DNA of 64,000 nucleotides from NCBI GenBank assembly GCA_947499955.1, contig CANMQI010000008.1:124001-188000 (forward strand). The letters are read 5' to 3'. A program made the translations under genes and the position numbers. Below, piece after piece: positions 8,163 to 17,056 of this stretch (position 1 is the first letter of the stretch; each line of letters starts with the position of its first letter). Origin of the DNA: an uncultured Granulosicoccus sp. GTDB lineage: Bacteria; Pseudomonadota; Gammaproteobacteria; Granulosicoccales; Granulosicoccaceae. A model generated the notes under the pieces. That model was not told the origin of the DNA and made no database searches. It worked only from the letters and a program-made list of their open reading frames with translations.

Positions 8163-9440
8163 ATGACACTAGTGGCCATCCTGTTTTTTGGTCTGATGGT
8201 TATCGGACTGCCGGTTGGTGTCGTGATCGGTGTTGCCGGTATGGGCGGTATCCTGCAGATGGGGCCCAGATTCATGACCATGGCGCCGGATCGGGTATTT
8301 GCCGGCCTGGACTTGTTTCCCTTTCTGGCCATGCCGTTTTTCATTCTGGCTGGTGAAATCATGAATCGCTCGGGAATCACCATGGGGCTGGTTCGTCTCG
8401 CGGATGCGCTGGTTGGCTGGTTACGCGGCGGCATGGCGCATTCGAATATGGTGGCTTCCGTGTTGTTCGCCGGTATTACCGGTTCTGCTACCGCAGATGC
8501 GGCAGCGTTCGGCAACACCCTCGTACCGGCCATGGTGAAGGGAGGGTACAGTCGGCCGTTCGCCTGCGCAGTGACGGCGGCGGGGTCGATCATCGGCCCC
8601 ACCATTCCACCATCAACGCTGGCAATCATCTATGGCTCCATCATGGGAGTCTCCATCGCCGGGCTATTTGCAGCAGGCATTCTGCCTGGTCTGTTGATCT
8701 GCATTATCTGCATGATCGTGATTGCCTTGCTGGCACGGCGTATGGATTTGCCCAAGGGGCAGGGGCGGCCTGGTTTCAGAATCGTGTTGAGTGCACTGCG
8801 TGAGGGTATCCTGGCCGTTATTCTGCCGGTATTCATTCTTGGTTCCATACTGAGTGGTTTCGCGACACCGACAGAAGCCGCTGCCATCGCGGTTGCCTAT
8901 TCACTGTTTGTCGGTGGTGTGCTGTACCGCGCCCTGAGCTGGCGCGACCTGTACGAGATCGGTGTACGAACCACTCGTATAACCGGGGTGATTTTCCTGA
9001 TCATCGCTTCCGCCACCATCCTGGGCTGGTGGATGGCATTCAATCAGGTTCCACAAGCCGTAGCTACCAGCCTGTTGTCCGTGTCTTCCAATCCGAATGT
9101 GATCATCGGCCTCATCTTGCTGCTATTGCTGGTGATCGGTCTTGTCATGGATATCAATGCAACACTGATCATTCTGGCGCCGGTGCTGGCGCCTCTGACG
9201 TTGAAGTTGGGCATGGACCCGGTGCATGCTGGAATCATGATCATTCTGGCCCTGAACATATCGCTGATGACACCACCTGTGGGCGCCTGTCTGTTCGTGC
9301 TGGCGTCGGTGACAGGAGAGAAAGTGGAGAAGATATCCGCAGCGCTGTGGCCATTCATTCTGGCCGAGGTAGGCATTCTGTTGCTGGTGGCCTACTGGGC
9401 GGACCTGACCTTGTTCATCCCCAGGTTACTCGGCTTGTAG
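8163..9440 (+). CDS. dctM: TRAP transporter large permease subunit
   Basis: A 425-residue, very hydrophobic protein of about a dozen membrane segments, the DctM/SiaM channel subunit. Typical stretches are GMGGILQMGPRFM, PFFILAGEIMNRSG, GSATADAAAFGNTLVPAM and GSIIGPTIPPSTLAIIYGS. The reading frame is open upstream to 8118, but AGGAG at 8150-8154 and the ATG at 8163 right after the dctQ stop fix the start. Together with DctQ and the binding protein DctP it forms a complete importer in the inner membrane. Substrate is set by DctP and is unknown; the downstream amino acid enzymes suggest an amino acid derivative. Confidence 0.95.
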   Translation: MTLVAILFFGLMVIGLPVGVVIGVAGMGGILQMGPRFMTMAPDRVFAGLDLFPFLAMPFFILAGEIMNRSGITMGLVRLADALVGWLRGGMAHSNMVASVLFAGITGSATADAAAFGNTLVPAMVKGGYSRPFACAVTAAGSIIGPTIPPSTLAIIYGSIMGVSIAGLFAAGILPGLLICIICMIVIALLARRMDLPKGQGRPGFRIVLSALREGILAVILPVFILGSILSGFATPTEAAAIAVAYSLFVGGVLYRALSWRDLYEIGVRTTRITGVIFLIIASATILGWWMAFNQVPQAVATSLLSVSSNPNVIIGLILLLLLVIGLVMDINATLIILAPVLAPLTLKLGMDPVHAGIMIILALNISLMTPPVGACLFVLASVTGEKVEKISAALWPFILAEVGILLLVAYWADLTLFIPRLLGL

Positions 9441-9495
9441 TAAGAGATTTTATTGTAGATATCAATTGGACCAGTAAAGCAGAGGAGTTCTGAAT

Positions 9496-10545
9496 ATGAA
9501 GCATTGCAAGAATCTGGGCGTCGGCCTGCTGGCAGCAGCATCGCTGTTTGCTCTGGGCACACCAGCCATGGCCGCCGATGTGACTCTGAGGGTTGCTCAC
9601 CTGAACCCTGAGGATCCGTTCCAGAGCCACTCGGGAGCGATGACAGCGGTCTTCAAGTCGCTGGTGGAAAGTGCATCCAATGGTGAAATCGAGGTGCAGC
9701 TGTTTGCCAATGGCCAGTTGGGCAAGGATAACGAAGTCATCGATCAGGTCGGTGCCGGTATTGTAGAGTCGACGATCTCGTCATCTGGTGGTGTCGCGCA
9801 GAGTTACCCTCCGGTCGGCGTGTTCGACATACCCTTTGCCTTTCCCAATATCGGCGTCGCCTCCCGTGTCATCACCAAGGATTCAAGCTTCGGCAAGAAA
9901 TTCGTGGCTGACATGGAATCCAGTACCGGCATGAAAGTCATGGGGCTGATCGACTCGGGTGGCTTCTTTGCCATCACCAATTCGAAAAAGCCCATTACAT
10001 CCATCGATGACATGGACGGATTACGCATTCGCACCATGACTCTACCGACTCATGAGGCCATCATTTCTTCCCTGGGTGGCAAGCCGACTCCCTTGCCCTG
10101 GGCAGAGGTCTACACGGCTTTGCAAACGGGTGTTGCCGATGGTCAGATGAACCCGGTACCCATCATCGCCTTTGCCAAATTCGATGAAGTGCAGGAGTTC
10201 CTGTCAGTGACCAATCACATCATCACGCCCTATGTCTGGCTCATGAATCAGGATTTCTACGACGGGCTGAGCGACGAGCACAAGACCATCGTCAACTGGG
10301 CGTCGGAAGTGGCGACCGAGGCCGGACGCTCCATGTCGCGTGTCATCGAGGCATCCGAAAGAGGCTTGCCGGCGTTGTCTGCCAAGATGAAAGTGAACGT
10401 CGTTTCACCAGAGGAGATGAGAAGATTCGCCGAGCAGGCACAGCCGGCGGTTCGAGAGCTGATTGCACAGAGTTATGGCAAGGAGGGCACTGATATGCTG
10501 GAAGCCTTGTTGGCATCCATTGAAGAGGAAGAGGCCCGCTTCTGA
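9496..10545 (+). CDS. dctP: TRAP transporter periplasmic solute-binding protein
   Basis: A 349-residue protein with a clear signal peptide (basic start, hydrophobic core, cut after TPAMA). The mature part is a DctP-family binding protein: RVAHLNPEDPFQSHS at the N-terminus, LFANGQLGKDNEVIDQVGAG, and GLRIRTMTLPTH, where one arginine normally pairs with the substrate carboxylate. A strong GAGGAG site lies upstream of the ATG. It follows dctM by 55 bp and completes the TRAP operon. A carboxylate ligand is expected from the arginine. The neighbouring 2,3-diaminopropionate lyase and carbamoylase make an amino or ureido acid a reasonable guess. Confidence 0.93.
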   Translation: MKHCKNLGVGLLAAASLFALGTPAMAADVTLRVAHLNPEDPFQSHSGAMTAVFKSLVESASNGEIEVQLFANGQLGKDNEVIDQVGAGIVESTISSSGGVAQSYPPVGVFDIPFAFPNIGVASRVITKDSSFGKKFVADMESSTGMKVMGLIDSGGFFAITNSKKPITSIDDMDGLRIRTMTLPTHEAIISSLGGKPTPLPWAEVYTALQTGVADGQMNPVPIIAFAKFDEVQEFLSVTNHIITPYVWLMNQDFYDGLSDEHKTIVNWASEVATEAGRSMSRVIEASERGLPALSAKMKVNVVSPEEMRRFAEQAQPAVRELIAQSYGKEGTDMLEALLASIEEEEARF

Positions 10546-10567
10546 TCTCTGTTCTGCAGGGGGTGTG

Positions 10568-10590
10568 ATGCGATGATGGATTCATCGCAT
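10568..10590 (+). terminator. Stem-loop after dctP
   Basis: ATGCGATG (10568-10575) and CATCGCAT (10583-10590) form a perfect 8-bp stem with a 7-base loop, 22 bases after the dctP stop. No T-run follows, so it is a weak terminator at best. It may protect the TRAP message end or reduce read-through into the lyase gene. Confidence 0.4.
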
Positions 10591-10645
10591 TACTGATTCT
10601 GTCGGCCAATGCGACGTGCGATCAGAAAGCGTTATATTGAATACC

Positions 10646-11896
10646 ATGACTACACAAACAACTCCATTCCAGGTGCCGCAGGGCGAGTCTTTCGAACTTC
10701 TGCGGAATCGACTGTCAGACCCAGCCGCACCGTGGTCTGCCGAACAGGATGCAGTGCTCAGTGAGGCAGGTCTGGCGCAGGCTCGTGCGGCAATCTCGTC
10801 CTGGCCGGGTTATGCAAAGACGCCATTACGCGCATTGCCGGCATTGGCGAATCTGCTGGGGATAGGCGCTCTGTATTACAAGGACGAGTCTTCACGGTTT
10901 GGACTGGGCAGCTTCAAGGCGCTGGGTGGTGCCTATGCCGTCGCTCGCTTGCTGCAACGCCAGATTGCCTCGGCGACCGGTGCCGCTGAGCCCGATATGC
11001 AAGCCATTCTGGGTGGTGAACATGCCGACTTCATCAGTCAGGTGACCGTTTGTTGCGCCACCGATGGTAATCACGGTCGATCGGTTGCCTGGGGAGCCGA
11101 GCGCTTCGGCTGCGGTTGCGTCATCTTCATTCATGCCACCGTGAGTGAGGGTCGCCGGCAGGCCATCGAGCGATTTGGCGCCAGGGTTATCCGTACGCAA
11201 GGCAACTATGATGACAGTGTGCGCGAAGCGCAGCAGGCTGCCAGTGACAATGGTTGGTTCGTGGTTTCGGACACCTCCTACCCGGGTTACGTGGATATTC
11301 CCAAGGATGTCATGCAAGGCTATGAGCTGATGGCCGCGGAGGCTGATGAGCAGCTGCCATCAAAGCCTTCGCATGTGTTCATACAAACCGGCGTGGGTGG
11401 TGTGGCAGCCGCCATCGCCGCCTATTTCACACGACGCTACGGACAGGATCGACCGCAGATCATTCTGGCAGATCCGGATCAGTCTGCCTGTTGGCTGGAG
11501 AGCCTGCGAGCGGGTGAGCCGACCGCCGTATCCGGTGATCTGGATACCGTGATGGCGGGTCTGGCCTGCGGTGAAATCTCCTTGCTGGCCTGGAGCATCC
11601 TGCGTGAACACGCCGATGCGGTAGTGGCCATCCCCGACAGTGGAGTAGCACCCATGATGCGTCAGATGGCGTTCCCGCTGGACGGCGACCCTGCCGTGGT
11701 GGCCGGTGAATCGGCCGTTGCCGGTGTGCTGGCGCTGGCGTTGGTTGCTCATGTGGCTGAAACCCGCGAAGCGCTAGGCCTGAGCAATGAATCAACGGTA
11801 CTGGTATTTGGTACCGAGGGTGATACGGATCCCGAGCTGTATCAGGAACTTGTCGGGATCTCCGGTGACGCCGTGCGACAGCAGGCACAGAGCTGA
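10646..11896 (+). CDS. dpaL: 2,3-diaminopropionate ammonia-lyase
   Basis: A 416-residue fold-type II PLP enzyme like E. coli YgeX/DpaL. GSFKALGGAYAVARLL holds the Schiff-base lysine (K91), VTVCCATDGNHGRSVAWGA is the substrate/phosphate loop, and IQTGVGGVAAAIAAYF the glycine-rich phosphate cup. The enzyme converts 2,3-diaminopropionate to pyruvate and two ammonia. The frame opens at a GTG (10616), but the ATG at 10646 gives the family N-terminus and I prefer it. It sits between the TRAP transporter and an N-carbamoyl amino acid hydrolase, all on the same strand. E. coli ygeX also lies among carbamoyl/hydantoin genes (ygeW, hyuA, yqeA), so the context fits ureido amino acid use. Length is slightly longer than E. 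coli YgeX. Confidence 0.88.
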   Translation: MTTQTTPFQVPQGESFELLRNRLSDPAAPWSAEQDAVLSEAGLAQARAAISSWPGYAKTPLRALPALANLLGIGALYYKDESSRFGLGSFKALGGAYAVARLLQRQIASATGAAEPDMQAILGGEHADFISQVTVCCATDGNHGRSVAWGAERFGCGCVIFIHATVSEGRRQAIERFGARVIRTQGNYDDSVREAQQAASDNGWFVVSDTSYPGYVDIPKDVMQGYELMAAEADEQLPSKPSHVFIQTGVGGVAAAIAAYFTRRYGQDRPQIILADPDQSACWLESLRAGEPTAVSGDLDTVMAGLACGEISLLAWSILREHADAVVAIPDSGVAPMMRQMAFPLDGDPAVVAGESAVAGVLALALVAHVAETREALGLSNESTVLVFGTEGDTDPELYQELVGISGDAVRQQAQS

Positions 11897-11914
11897 GGCG
11901 GCAAGAACAAGAGC

Positions 11915-12841
11915 ATGATGACACGACGATATTTGCTTGCGGCAGCGCAACTGGGACCGATCAGTCGCAACGAGACACGTGAGTCCGTCGTGCAGCGAAT
12001 GATCGAATTGATGCACGAGGCGCATCGCCGGGGAGCGAGCGTTATCGTCTATCCCGAGCTGGCCCTGACTACGTTCTTTCCACGCTGGTACCTGGAAGAT
12101 GAGCAGGAGCTGGACAGTTTTTACGAAACTGCCATGCCCGGACCAAAAACACAGACACTGTTCGATACCGCGAAGCAGTTGGGCATGGGTTTCTATCTGG
12201 GTTATGCGGAATTGTTCCGCGATGACAGCGGCAACAGTCGCCGCTTCAATACGTCCATACTGGTATCTGCCGATGGTGAAATCGTCGGCAAATACCGAAA
12301 GGTGCATTTACCCGGTCATGCCGAGAATGAACCCTGGCGTCCATTTCAGCATCTCGAGAAACGGTATTTCGAGCACGGTAATCTGGGTTTTCCGGTGTTC
12401 GAGACTTTCGGTGGTGTCATGGGTATGTGTCTGTGCAATGACCGACGGTGGCCGGAGACCTTCCGCGTGCTTGCTCTTCGCGGCGCGGAGATGGTCATGC
12501 TGGGCTACAACACACCCGTACACTATCCCTTGGCGCCTGAGCACGATCATCTGCAGGACTTTCACAATCATCTGTGCATGCAGGCCGGTGCGTATCAGAA
12601 CGGTTGCTGGGTGATTGGCGTTGCCAAGGCGGGTCGGGAGGAAGGTTGCGACCTTATCGGAGGCACCTGCATCATTGCGCCTACCGGCGAGATCATTTCC
12701 CGGGCGCAGGGGTTCGGTGATGAACTGGTCATGGCTGATATCGATCTTGATCGCTGCGCGGAGATTCGACGTAACATCTTCAACTTTGCGTTGCACCGTG
12801 AACCGGAGGACTACGCGCCTATCTGTGAGCCGAAAGCATAG
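11915..12841 (+). CDS. N-carbamoyl-D-amino acid hydrolase (nitrilase superfamily)
   Basis: A 308-residue carbon-nitrogen hydrolase that closely follows the Agrobacterium N-carbamoyl-D-amino acid amidohydrolase pattern. The catalytic triad is visible: Glu48 in VIVYPELALTTFF, Lys129 in GKYRKVHLPGH and Cys174 in GMCLCNDRRWPE. It removes the carbamoyl group from N-carbamoyl amino acids, giving the free amino acid, CO2 and ammonia. The length equals the family norm (about 304). It starts 18 bp after the ammonia-lyase stop with a GGCGGCAAG stretch before the ATG, so the two are almost surely one transcript. The pair could release diaminopropionate from a ureido precursor and then break it down. The stereo-preference is assumed from the family, not shown here. 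Confidence 0.88.
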   Translation: MMTRRYLLAAAQLGPISRNETRESVVQRMIELMHEAHRRGASVIVYPELALTTFFPRWYLEDEQELDSFYETAMPGPKTQTLFDTAKQLGMGFYLGYAELFRDDSGNSRRFNTSILVSADGEIVGKYRKVHLPGHAENEPWRPFQHLEKRYFEHGNLGFPVFETFGGVMGMCLCNDRRWPETFRVLALRGAEMVMLGYNTPVHYPLAPEHDHLQDFHNHLCMQAGAYQNGCWVIGVAKAGREEGCDLIGGTCIIAPTGEIISRAQGFGDELVMADIDLDRCAEIRRNIFNFALHREPEDYAPICEPKA

Positions 12842-12942
12842 AATCAGGCTGCGCCGGGGACCATCAGCCGGTCTGTTGGAACATAAAGTGCCTGTTGTGC
12901 ACACTCCGGTATGATGACGCTTTGGCGAACGGCAGGCACCCT

Positions 12943-15900
12943 ATGCACTATTCAGGCAGCGCTCTGGTTTACGCTCCGACAGACCTATCTCGCTGGCTAA
13001 GCAGTCCGTATGCGTCATGGATGGCGCGTTTCGCCGCCGAATGTCCCGACAAGGCGCCTGCCAGCGATGAAGCTGACGACATGCTGAGTCGGCTTGCGAC
13101 CCGGGGGCTGGAACACGAAGACGCGCTCGAACAGGAGTTTGTGGCTCGCGGTCTGTCAGTGGTCAATGTCATGCAGCGCGTACGTGCGCAGCAACTCGAC
13201 TCGATGGACGACGAGCGTATGGCCGCTCTGGCCCTGACTCGTGAATTGCTGGCAGAAGGTGTCGATGTCGTTGCCCAGGCAATGCTCGAGCGCGGCTCGT
13301 TTCGTGGCTATGCCGACTTTCTCGTCAAGGTGGATGGTGATAGTGAGCTGGGCGACTTTCACTATGAAGTCTGGGATACCAAGCTGGCGCGTCATGTGAA
13401 ACCAGGCATGGTGCTGCAGCTGTGCTGCTACGTGGACATGCTGGACGTCATACAGGGGGTTCGAGCCGAGCATCTGGTGGTGGCGCTGGGCAATGGTGAG
13501 CAGGAAAGAATCCCGCTGATTGATTGCTTTGATTACTACAAGGCCGTCAAGCAGACATTCCAGGGCGCGCAGGACGCCTGGCATGTCGATGCGGAACCCG
13601 ACCCTGCGCATTTTTCCGATCATGGGAGCTGGTCCACGTACGCAGCCGCCAAACTCGAAGAGAGTGATCACCTGAGTCGGGTAGCCCGCATTACCCGGCG
13701 GCAGATCGAGCGGCTGGAGGCGGTGGGCATCGATACCATGACGGCGCTGGCCGATAGCGCCGAGCGTTATGTGCCTGGTATCGAGGCGTCGAAAATGGCC
13801 TGGCTGGTTCAACAGGCAGCGTTGCAAGGCGAGAGTCGGTCTGCGCAGGTACCTGCCTATCGCCTGCTGGCGTCCGAACCGGATGACTCAGTGGGGCTGA
13901 GCGCGTTGCCGCCGGCATCCCCGCTGGATGTGTTCTTCGACATCGAAGGCTTTCCGCTCGAGGGGGACGGACTTGAGTATTTGTGGGGTTGCAGCTATCT
14001 GGATCGGTCTGGAGATACTGCGTTTCGTGACTGGTGGGCTCACGATGCTCGTGCAGAACGGGTGGCATTCGAAGGGTTTATCGATTGGGTGCATCAACGT
14101 TGGCGGGAAGACCCGAGCATGCACATCTATCACTATGCGCCCTATGAAATCACGGCCTGCAAACGTCTGATGGGGACGTATGCCACGCGTGAATCCGAGC
14201 TGGATGACTTGTTGCGTAACGAGGTGTTCGTGGATCTGTATGCCATCGTCACGCATGGCCTGCAGGTGGGTGAGTCACGCTATTCGATCAAGAACGTGGA
14301 AAAGCTGTACCGCGCCAGTCGAGTTACCGAGGTGGCCTCGGGAGGCGATTCGGTTGTCGTCTACGACCTGTGGCGTGATGCCTTCGCCCGCGGAGAGGAG
14401 AGTGCTGACTGGCAGGAATCCGAAGTTCTGGCCGGTATTCGTGACTATAACCGTGATGACTGTGACTCGACGCTGGAGCTCTGTCAGTGGTTGCGCTCAC
14501 ACCAGCAGTCGGTCGTAGAGCGGGAGATTGGTGAAGCGCCGATAGAGCCGGAACTGTCCGAGCTTGTCCAGGCCCGTCATGAACTGCGGGATCGCCTGCT
14601 GAGGCGAGCCGATGAGGAATCGCTCGATACAGACAACCGTACTCGGCTGGAGACGCTTGCCGGGGTGCTGGAGTTTCATCGCAGGGAGGAGAAGAACGCC
14701 TGGTGGAGATTCTTCGATCGAATGGACCCGGCCAACACCTCGCTGACTGATGATCTGGCGTGCCTGGCCGATTGCAGACGTACCCCGCGAGAGCCCTTCA
14801 AACCGACTCCCAAGGCCCGTAATCTGGCTTATGAACTCAGCTTCGATCCGAATCAGGAGAGCAGGGGTATCTCGGGAGAGATTACGTTCAAGGGCGGGGA
14901 GCTGATCGATGATCGCTACCTGACTGGCAAGGTCCTGAAGGAGTACAGCGATCCGGAGAACGGGCGGGTTGTTGTGCAATGCAAGCATGAACCTGCAGCC
15001 CTGGTGTCTCTGGTACCGAACGAGATCGTACGCGCCGATCCGATACCGGCGGCCATCGACGCGGTAGTCAGTTCCATCGAGTCAGGTCAGCTGCTGCGTT
15101 CAGCCTTGCTGGACTTTCTCGAGCGTCGTCAGCCTCGCATACTGGGTCATGATGGCGGGCCCATCGTTCGCTCGGAAGAGAGCCGCCTGGACGATACCAT
15201 TGCGGCGGTGCGTAATCTGGACCAGAGTTGTCTGGTGATACAGGGGCCGCCGGGAGCCGGCAAGTCCTACACCGGTGCGCGAGTGATCGGCGCATTGCTG
15301 GCCGAGGGCAAGCGCATCGGTATCTCCAGCAACAGCCACTCGGCAATCAACAACCTGCTGATCGGAACCGCAAAGTACTGTCAGGAGCAAGGAATTGCGG
15401 CCAGGTTCATCTGTACCAGGCACACGACAGAGAAACTGGACGAGCTGGATATCACCGTCAGCAGCAATGCCAGGCTTGCCAGTGAGCTGAGTGATGCCTG
15501 TGTCATAGGCACCACGGCCTGGGGCTTTGCACGGGATGATATGGAAGACACCCTGGATGTGCTGGTCATCGATGAGGCCGGGCAGGTGGCTGTGGCGAAC
15601 CTTGTCGGCATGAGTCGTTCCGCCAGAAACCTGGTACTGATGGGCGACCAGCGACAGCTGGGCCAACCGACGCAAGGCACTCATCCGGCGCAGAGTGGCT
15701 TGTCCGTACTGGATTATCGTCTGGGTGATACCGCGGCAGTTGCACCGGAGCACGGCGTCTTTCTCGGAACGACTTACCGTATGCACCCGGCAGTCAACGC
15801 GCTGGTCAGTCGATACGTCTATGCGGGTCAATTACGCAATGCCGACAATACGGCCAAGAGAACACTGGGCCTGAAAGGCGATGGCTGTGTGCTGGATCAG

Positions 15901-16371
15901 GAAGCCGGTATTGTCTATCTGCCGGTGATGCACGAAGGCAATGCGCAGGACAGCTCGGAAGAGGTCGACGTGATCATCATGGCGGTGAAATCGCTGGTCG
16001 GCAGACAGCTGCGATGTGATGACGGCAGTGAACGGACGTTGACCCTGGCAGACATGTTGTTTGTGGCGCCCTACAACGCGCAGGTGACACGCTTGCAACA
16101 GGCATTGGGTGATCATGCCAGGATTGGCAGCGTTGACCGCTTTCAGGGGCAGGAAGCGCCAGTCGTGTTTCTGAGCCTGTGTTCCAGTGATGCGGCAGCC
16201 TCGCCTCGTGGGCCGAGCTTTCTGTTCGATCGCAATCGACTCAATGTGGCTGTTTCACGCGCAGAGACCTTGTGTGTGGTGGTGGGTCACCCCCGATTGG
16301 CGGTGACGCCGGTGAGCAATCTGGCAGACCTGAAACGGGTGAATTTCGTGGCAGCGCTGATGAACTCCTGA
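12943..16371 (+). CDS. TM0106-type RecB-like nuclease fused to SF1 helicase
   Basis: A 1142-residue protein. Order of parts: a RecB-like nuclease region (about 1-260, with YEVWDTKLAR around D145-K147); an RNase H-like exonuclease region (about 325-530, with FFDIEGFPLEGDG, HYAPYE and a late DYNRDDC); then a DNA2/Upf1-type SF1 helicase (about 740-1140) with Walker A GPPGAGKS (768-775), DEAGQ (from 877), GDQRQL, VDRFQGQEAPVV and NVAVSRAE. This layout is known as the TM0106 family RecB-like putative nuclease. It should process DNA or RNA ends, with the true substrate unknown. The frame is open upstream to 12895, but the ATG at 12943 gives the conserved MHYSG start. It stands alone. Confidence 0.85.
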   Translation: MHYSGSALVYAPTDLSRWLSSPYASWMARFAAECPDKAPASDEADDMLSRLATRGLEHEDALEQEFVARGLSVVNVMQRVRAQQLDSMDDERMAALALTRELLAEGVDVVAQAMLERGSFRGYADFLVKVDGDSELGDFHYEVWDTKLARHVKPGMVLQLCCYVDMLDVIQGVRAEHLVVALGNGEQERIPLIDCFDYYKAVKQTFQGAQDAWHVDAEPDPAHFSDHGSWSTYAAAKLEESDHLSRVARITRRQIERLEAVGIDTMTALADSAERYVPGIEASKMAWLVQQAALQGESRSAQVPAYRLLASEPDDSVGLSALPPASPLDVFFDIEGFPLEGDGLEYLWGCSYLDRSGDTAFRDWWAHDARAERVAFEGFIDWVHQRWREDPSMHIYHYAPYEITACKRLMGTYATRESELDDLLRNEVFVDLYAIVTHGLQVGESRYSIKNVEKLYRASRVTEVASGGDSVVVYDLWRDAFARGEESADWQESEVLAGIRDYNRDDCDSTLELCQWLRSHQQSVVEREIGEAPIEPELSELVQARHELRDRLLRRADEESLDTDNRTRLETLAGVLEFHRREEKNAWWRFFDRMDPANTSLTDDLACLADCRRTPREPFKPTPKARNLAYELSFDPNQESRGISGEITFKGGELIDDRYLTGKVLKEYSDPENGRVVVQCKHEPAALVSLVPNEIVRADPIPAAIDAVVSSIESGQLLRSALLDFLERRQPRILGHDGGPIVRSEESRLDDTIAAVRNLDQSCLVIQGPPGAGKSYTGARVIGALLAEGKRIGISSNSHSAINNLLIGTAKYCQEQGIAARFICTRHTTEKLDELDITVSSNARLASELSDACVIGTTAWGFARDDMEDTLDVLVIDEAGQVAVANLVGMSRSARNLVLMGDQRQLGQPTQGTHPAQSGLSVLDYRLGDTAAVAPEHGVFLGTTYRMHPAVNALVSRYVYAGQLRNADNTAKRTLGLKGDGCVLDQEAGIVYLPVMHEGNAQDSSEEVDVIIMAVKSLVGRQLRCDDGSERTLTLADMLFVAPYNAQVTRLQQALGDHARIGSVDRFQGQEAPVVFLSLCSSDAAASPRGPSFLFDRNRLNVAVSRAETLCVVVGHPRLAVTPVSNLADLKRVNFVAALMNS

Positions 16372-16445
16372 AGACATGGGTGCTACGCGGAAGAATTTGC
16401 GCGAGTGTTTCGGTGAGTCAGTGAGTCAGTCGTAAGGTTCCGGCA

Positions 16446-16886
16446 CTAGCGCCGTGCCCCGCGACTGCTTCTGACGGTGGCCAGATACAGACTGGTCTCG
16501 CTGTTGGCCACGCCTTCGATCAATCGCAGGCGCTTCAGGAAGTCATCCAGCTCCCCGAGCGTCTGAGTGGCGAATTCGACAACGCAGTCCCATCGCCCGT
16601 TGGTCGTGTGAATCGCCTGGATTTCGCTGAAGCCGGACAGGCGTTTCACGATGGCGTCGTTTCCCTTGCCCTCGATTTCGATCATCGTGACCCCTCTGAC
16701 AGGCTGATCGTCATCGTCGCCCTCGAGAACCACGGTAAAACCGACGACCTTGCCCGACTCCTGCAGCTTGTCGATTCGTGTGCGGATCGTGGTGCGGGAT
16801 ACGCCCAGGCGATGGGAGAGCTCCGTCACTGAGGCGCGTGCATTTTGTCTGAGTGCGCTGATCAGGGTCTGATCGATTTTGTTCAT
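16446..16886 (-). CDS. Lrp/AsnC family transcriptional regulator
   Basis: A 146-residue regulator: N-terminal helix-turn-helix (IDQTLISALRQNARASVTEL, then LGVSRTTIRTRIDKLQ) and a C-terminal RAM/AsnC ligand-binding domain. The open frame extends to 16937, but the ATG at 16886 has GGAG six bases upstream and gives the standard start MNKIDQTL. It is divergent from ornithine cyclodeaminase, which is the common setting for a local AsnC regulator of an amino acid pathway; ornithine, arginine or citrulline would be natural effectors. Two identical palindromic elements lie in the shared upstream region. Confidence 0.93.
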   Translation of the reverse strand: MNKIDQTLISALRQNARASVTELSHRLGVSRTTIRTRIDKLQESGKVVGFTVVLEGDDDDQPVRGVTMIEIEGKGNDAIVKRLSGFSEIQAIHTTNGRWDCVVEFATQTLGELDDFLKRLRLIEGVANSETSLYLATVRSSRGARR

Positions 16887-16905
16887 TTCGGACTCCAGAA
16901 GCGTC

Positions 16906-16982
16906 ATATTGATCAAAAAGGCAGTGATATTGATCAATTATCGGGATTGAGACTGCCGTTGTCGAAAAATACACTATCCATA
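16906..16982 (+). promoter_or_regulatory. Paired AsnC-type operator and sigma70 promoter for ocd
   Basis: The 11-mer ATATTGATCAA occurs twice (16906-16916 and 16927-16937), each holding the perfect palindrome TTGATCAA, with centres 21 bp apart, that is two helical turns. Just downstream is TTGAGA (16947-16952), a 17-base spacer and TACACT (16970-16975), a good sigma70-type promoter reading towards ornithine cyclodeaminase. The operators would sit about 50 and 70 bases before the start site, a usual place for activation by an Lrp-like octamer, and close to the regulator's own start, allowing autoregulation. Binding is inferred. Confidence 0.6.
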
Positions 16983-17056
16983 TCGGAAATGCCTTGCTCA
17001 AGGCGCATTTCCTCTCCCAGCCAGGGAATCTGATTCCCGTCAATCGAGAAGAACTT

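Noticed and set aside
7409..8629. Minus-strand 406-codon frame over the dctQ/dctM genes
   Set aside because: Antisense of two real membrane protein genes; composition is not protein-like.
12943..16371. Part of a multi-gene anti-phage defence island
   Set aside because: Neighbouring genes are amino acid catabolism and its regulator; no restriction, toxin or Cas-like genes are seen.
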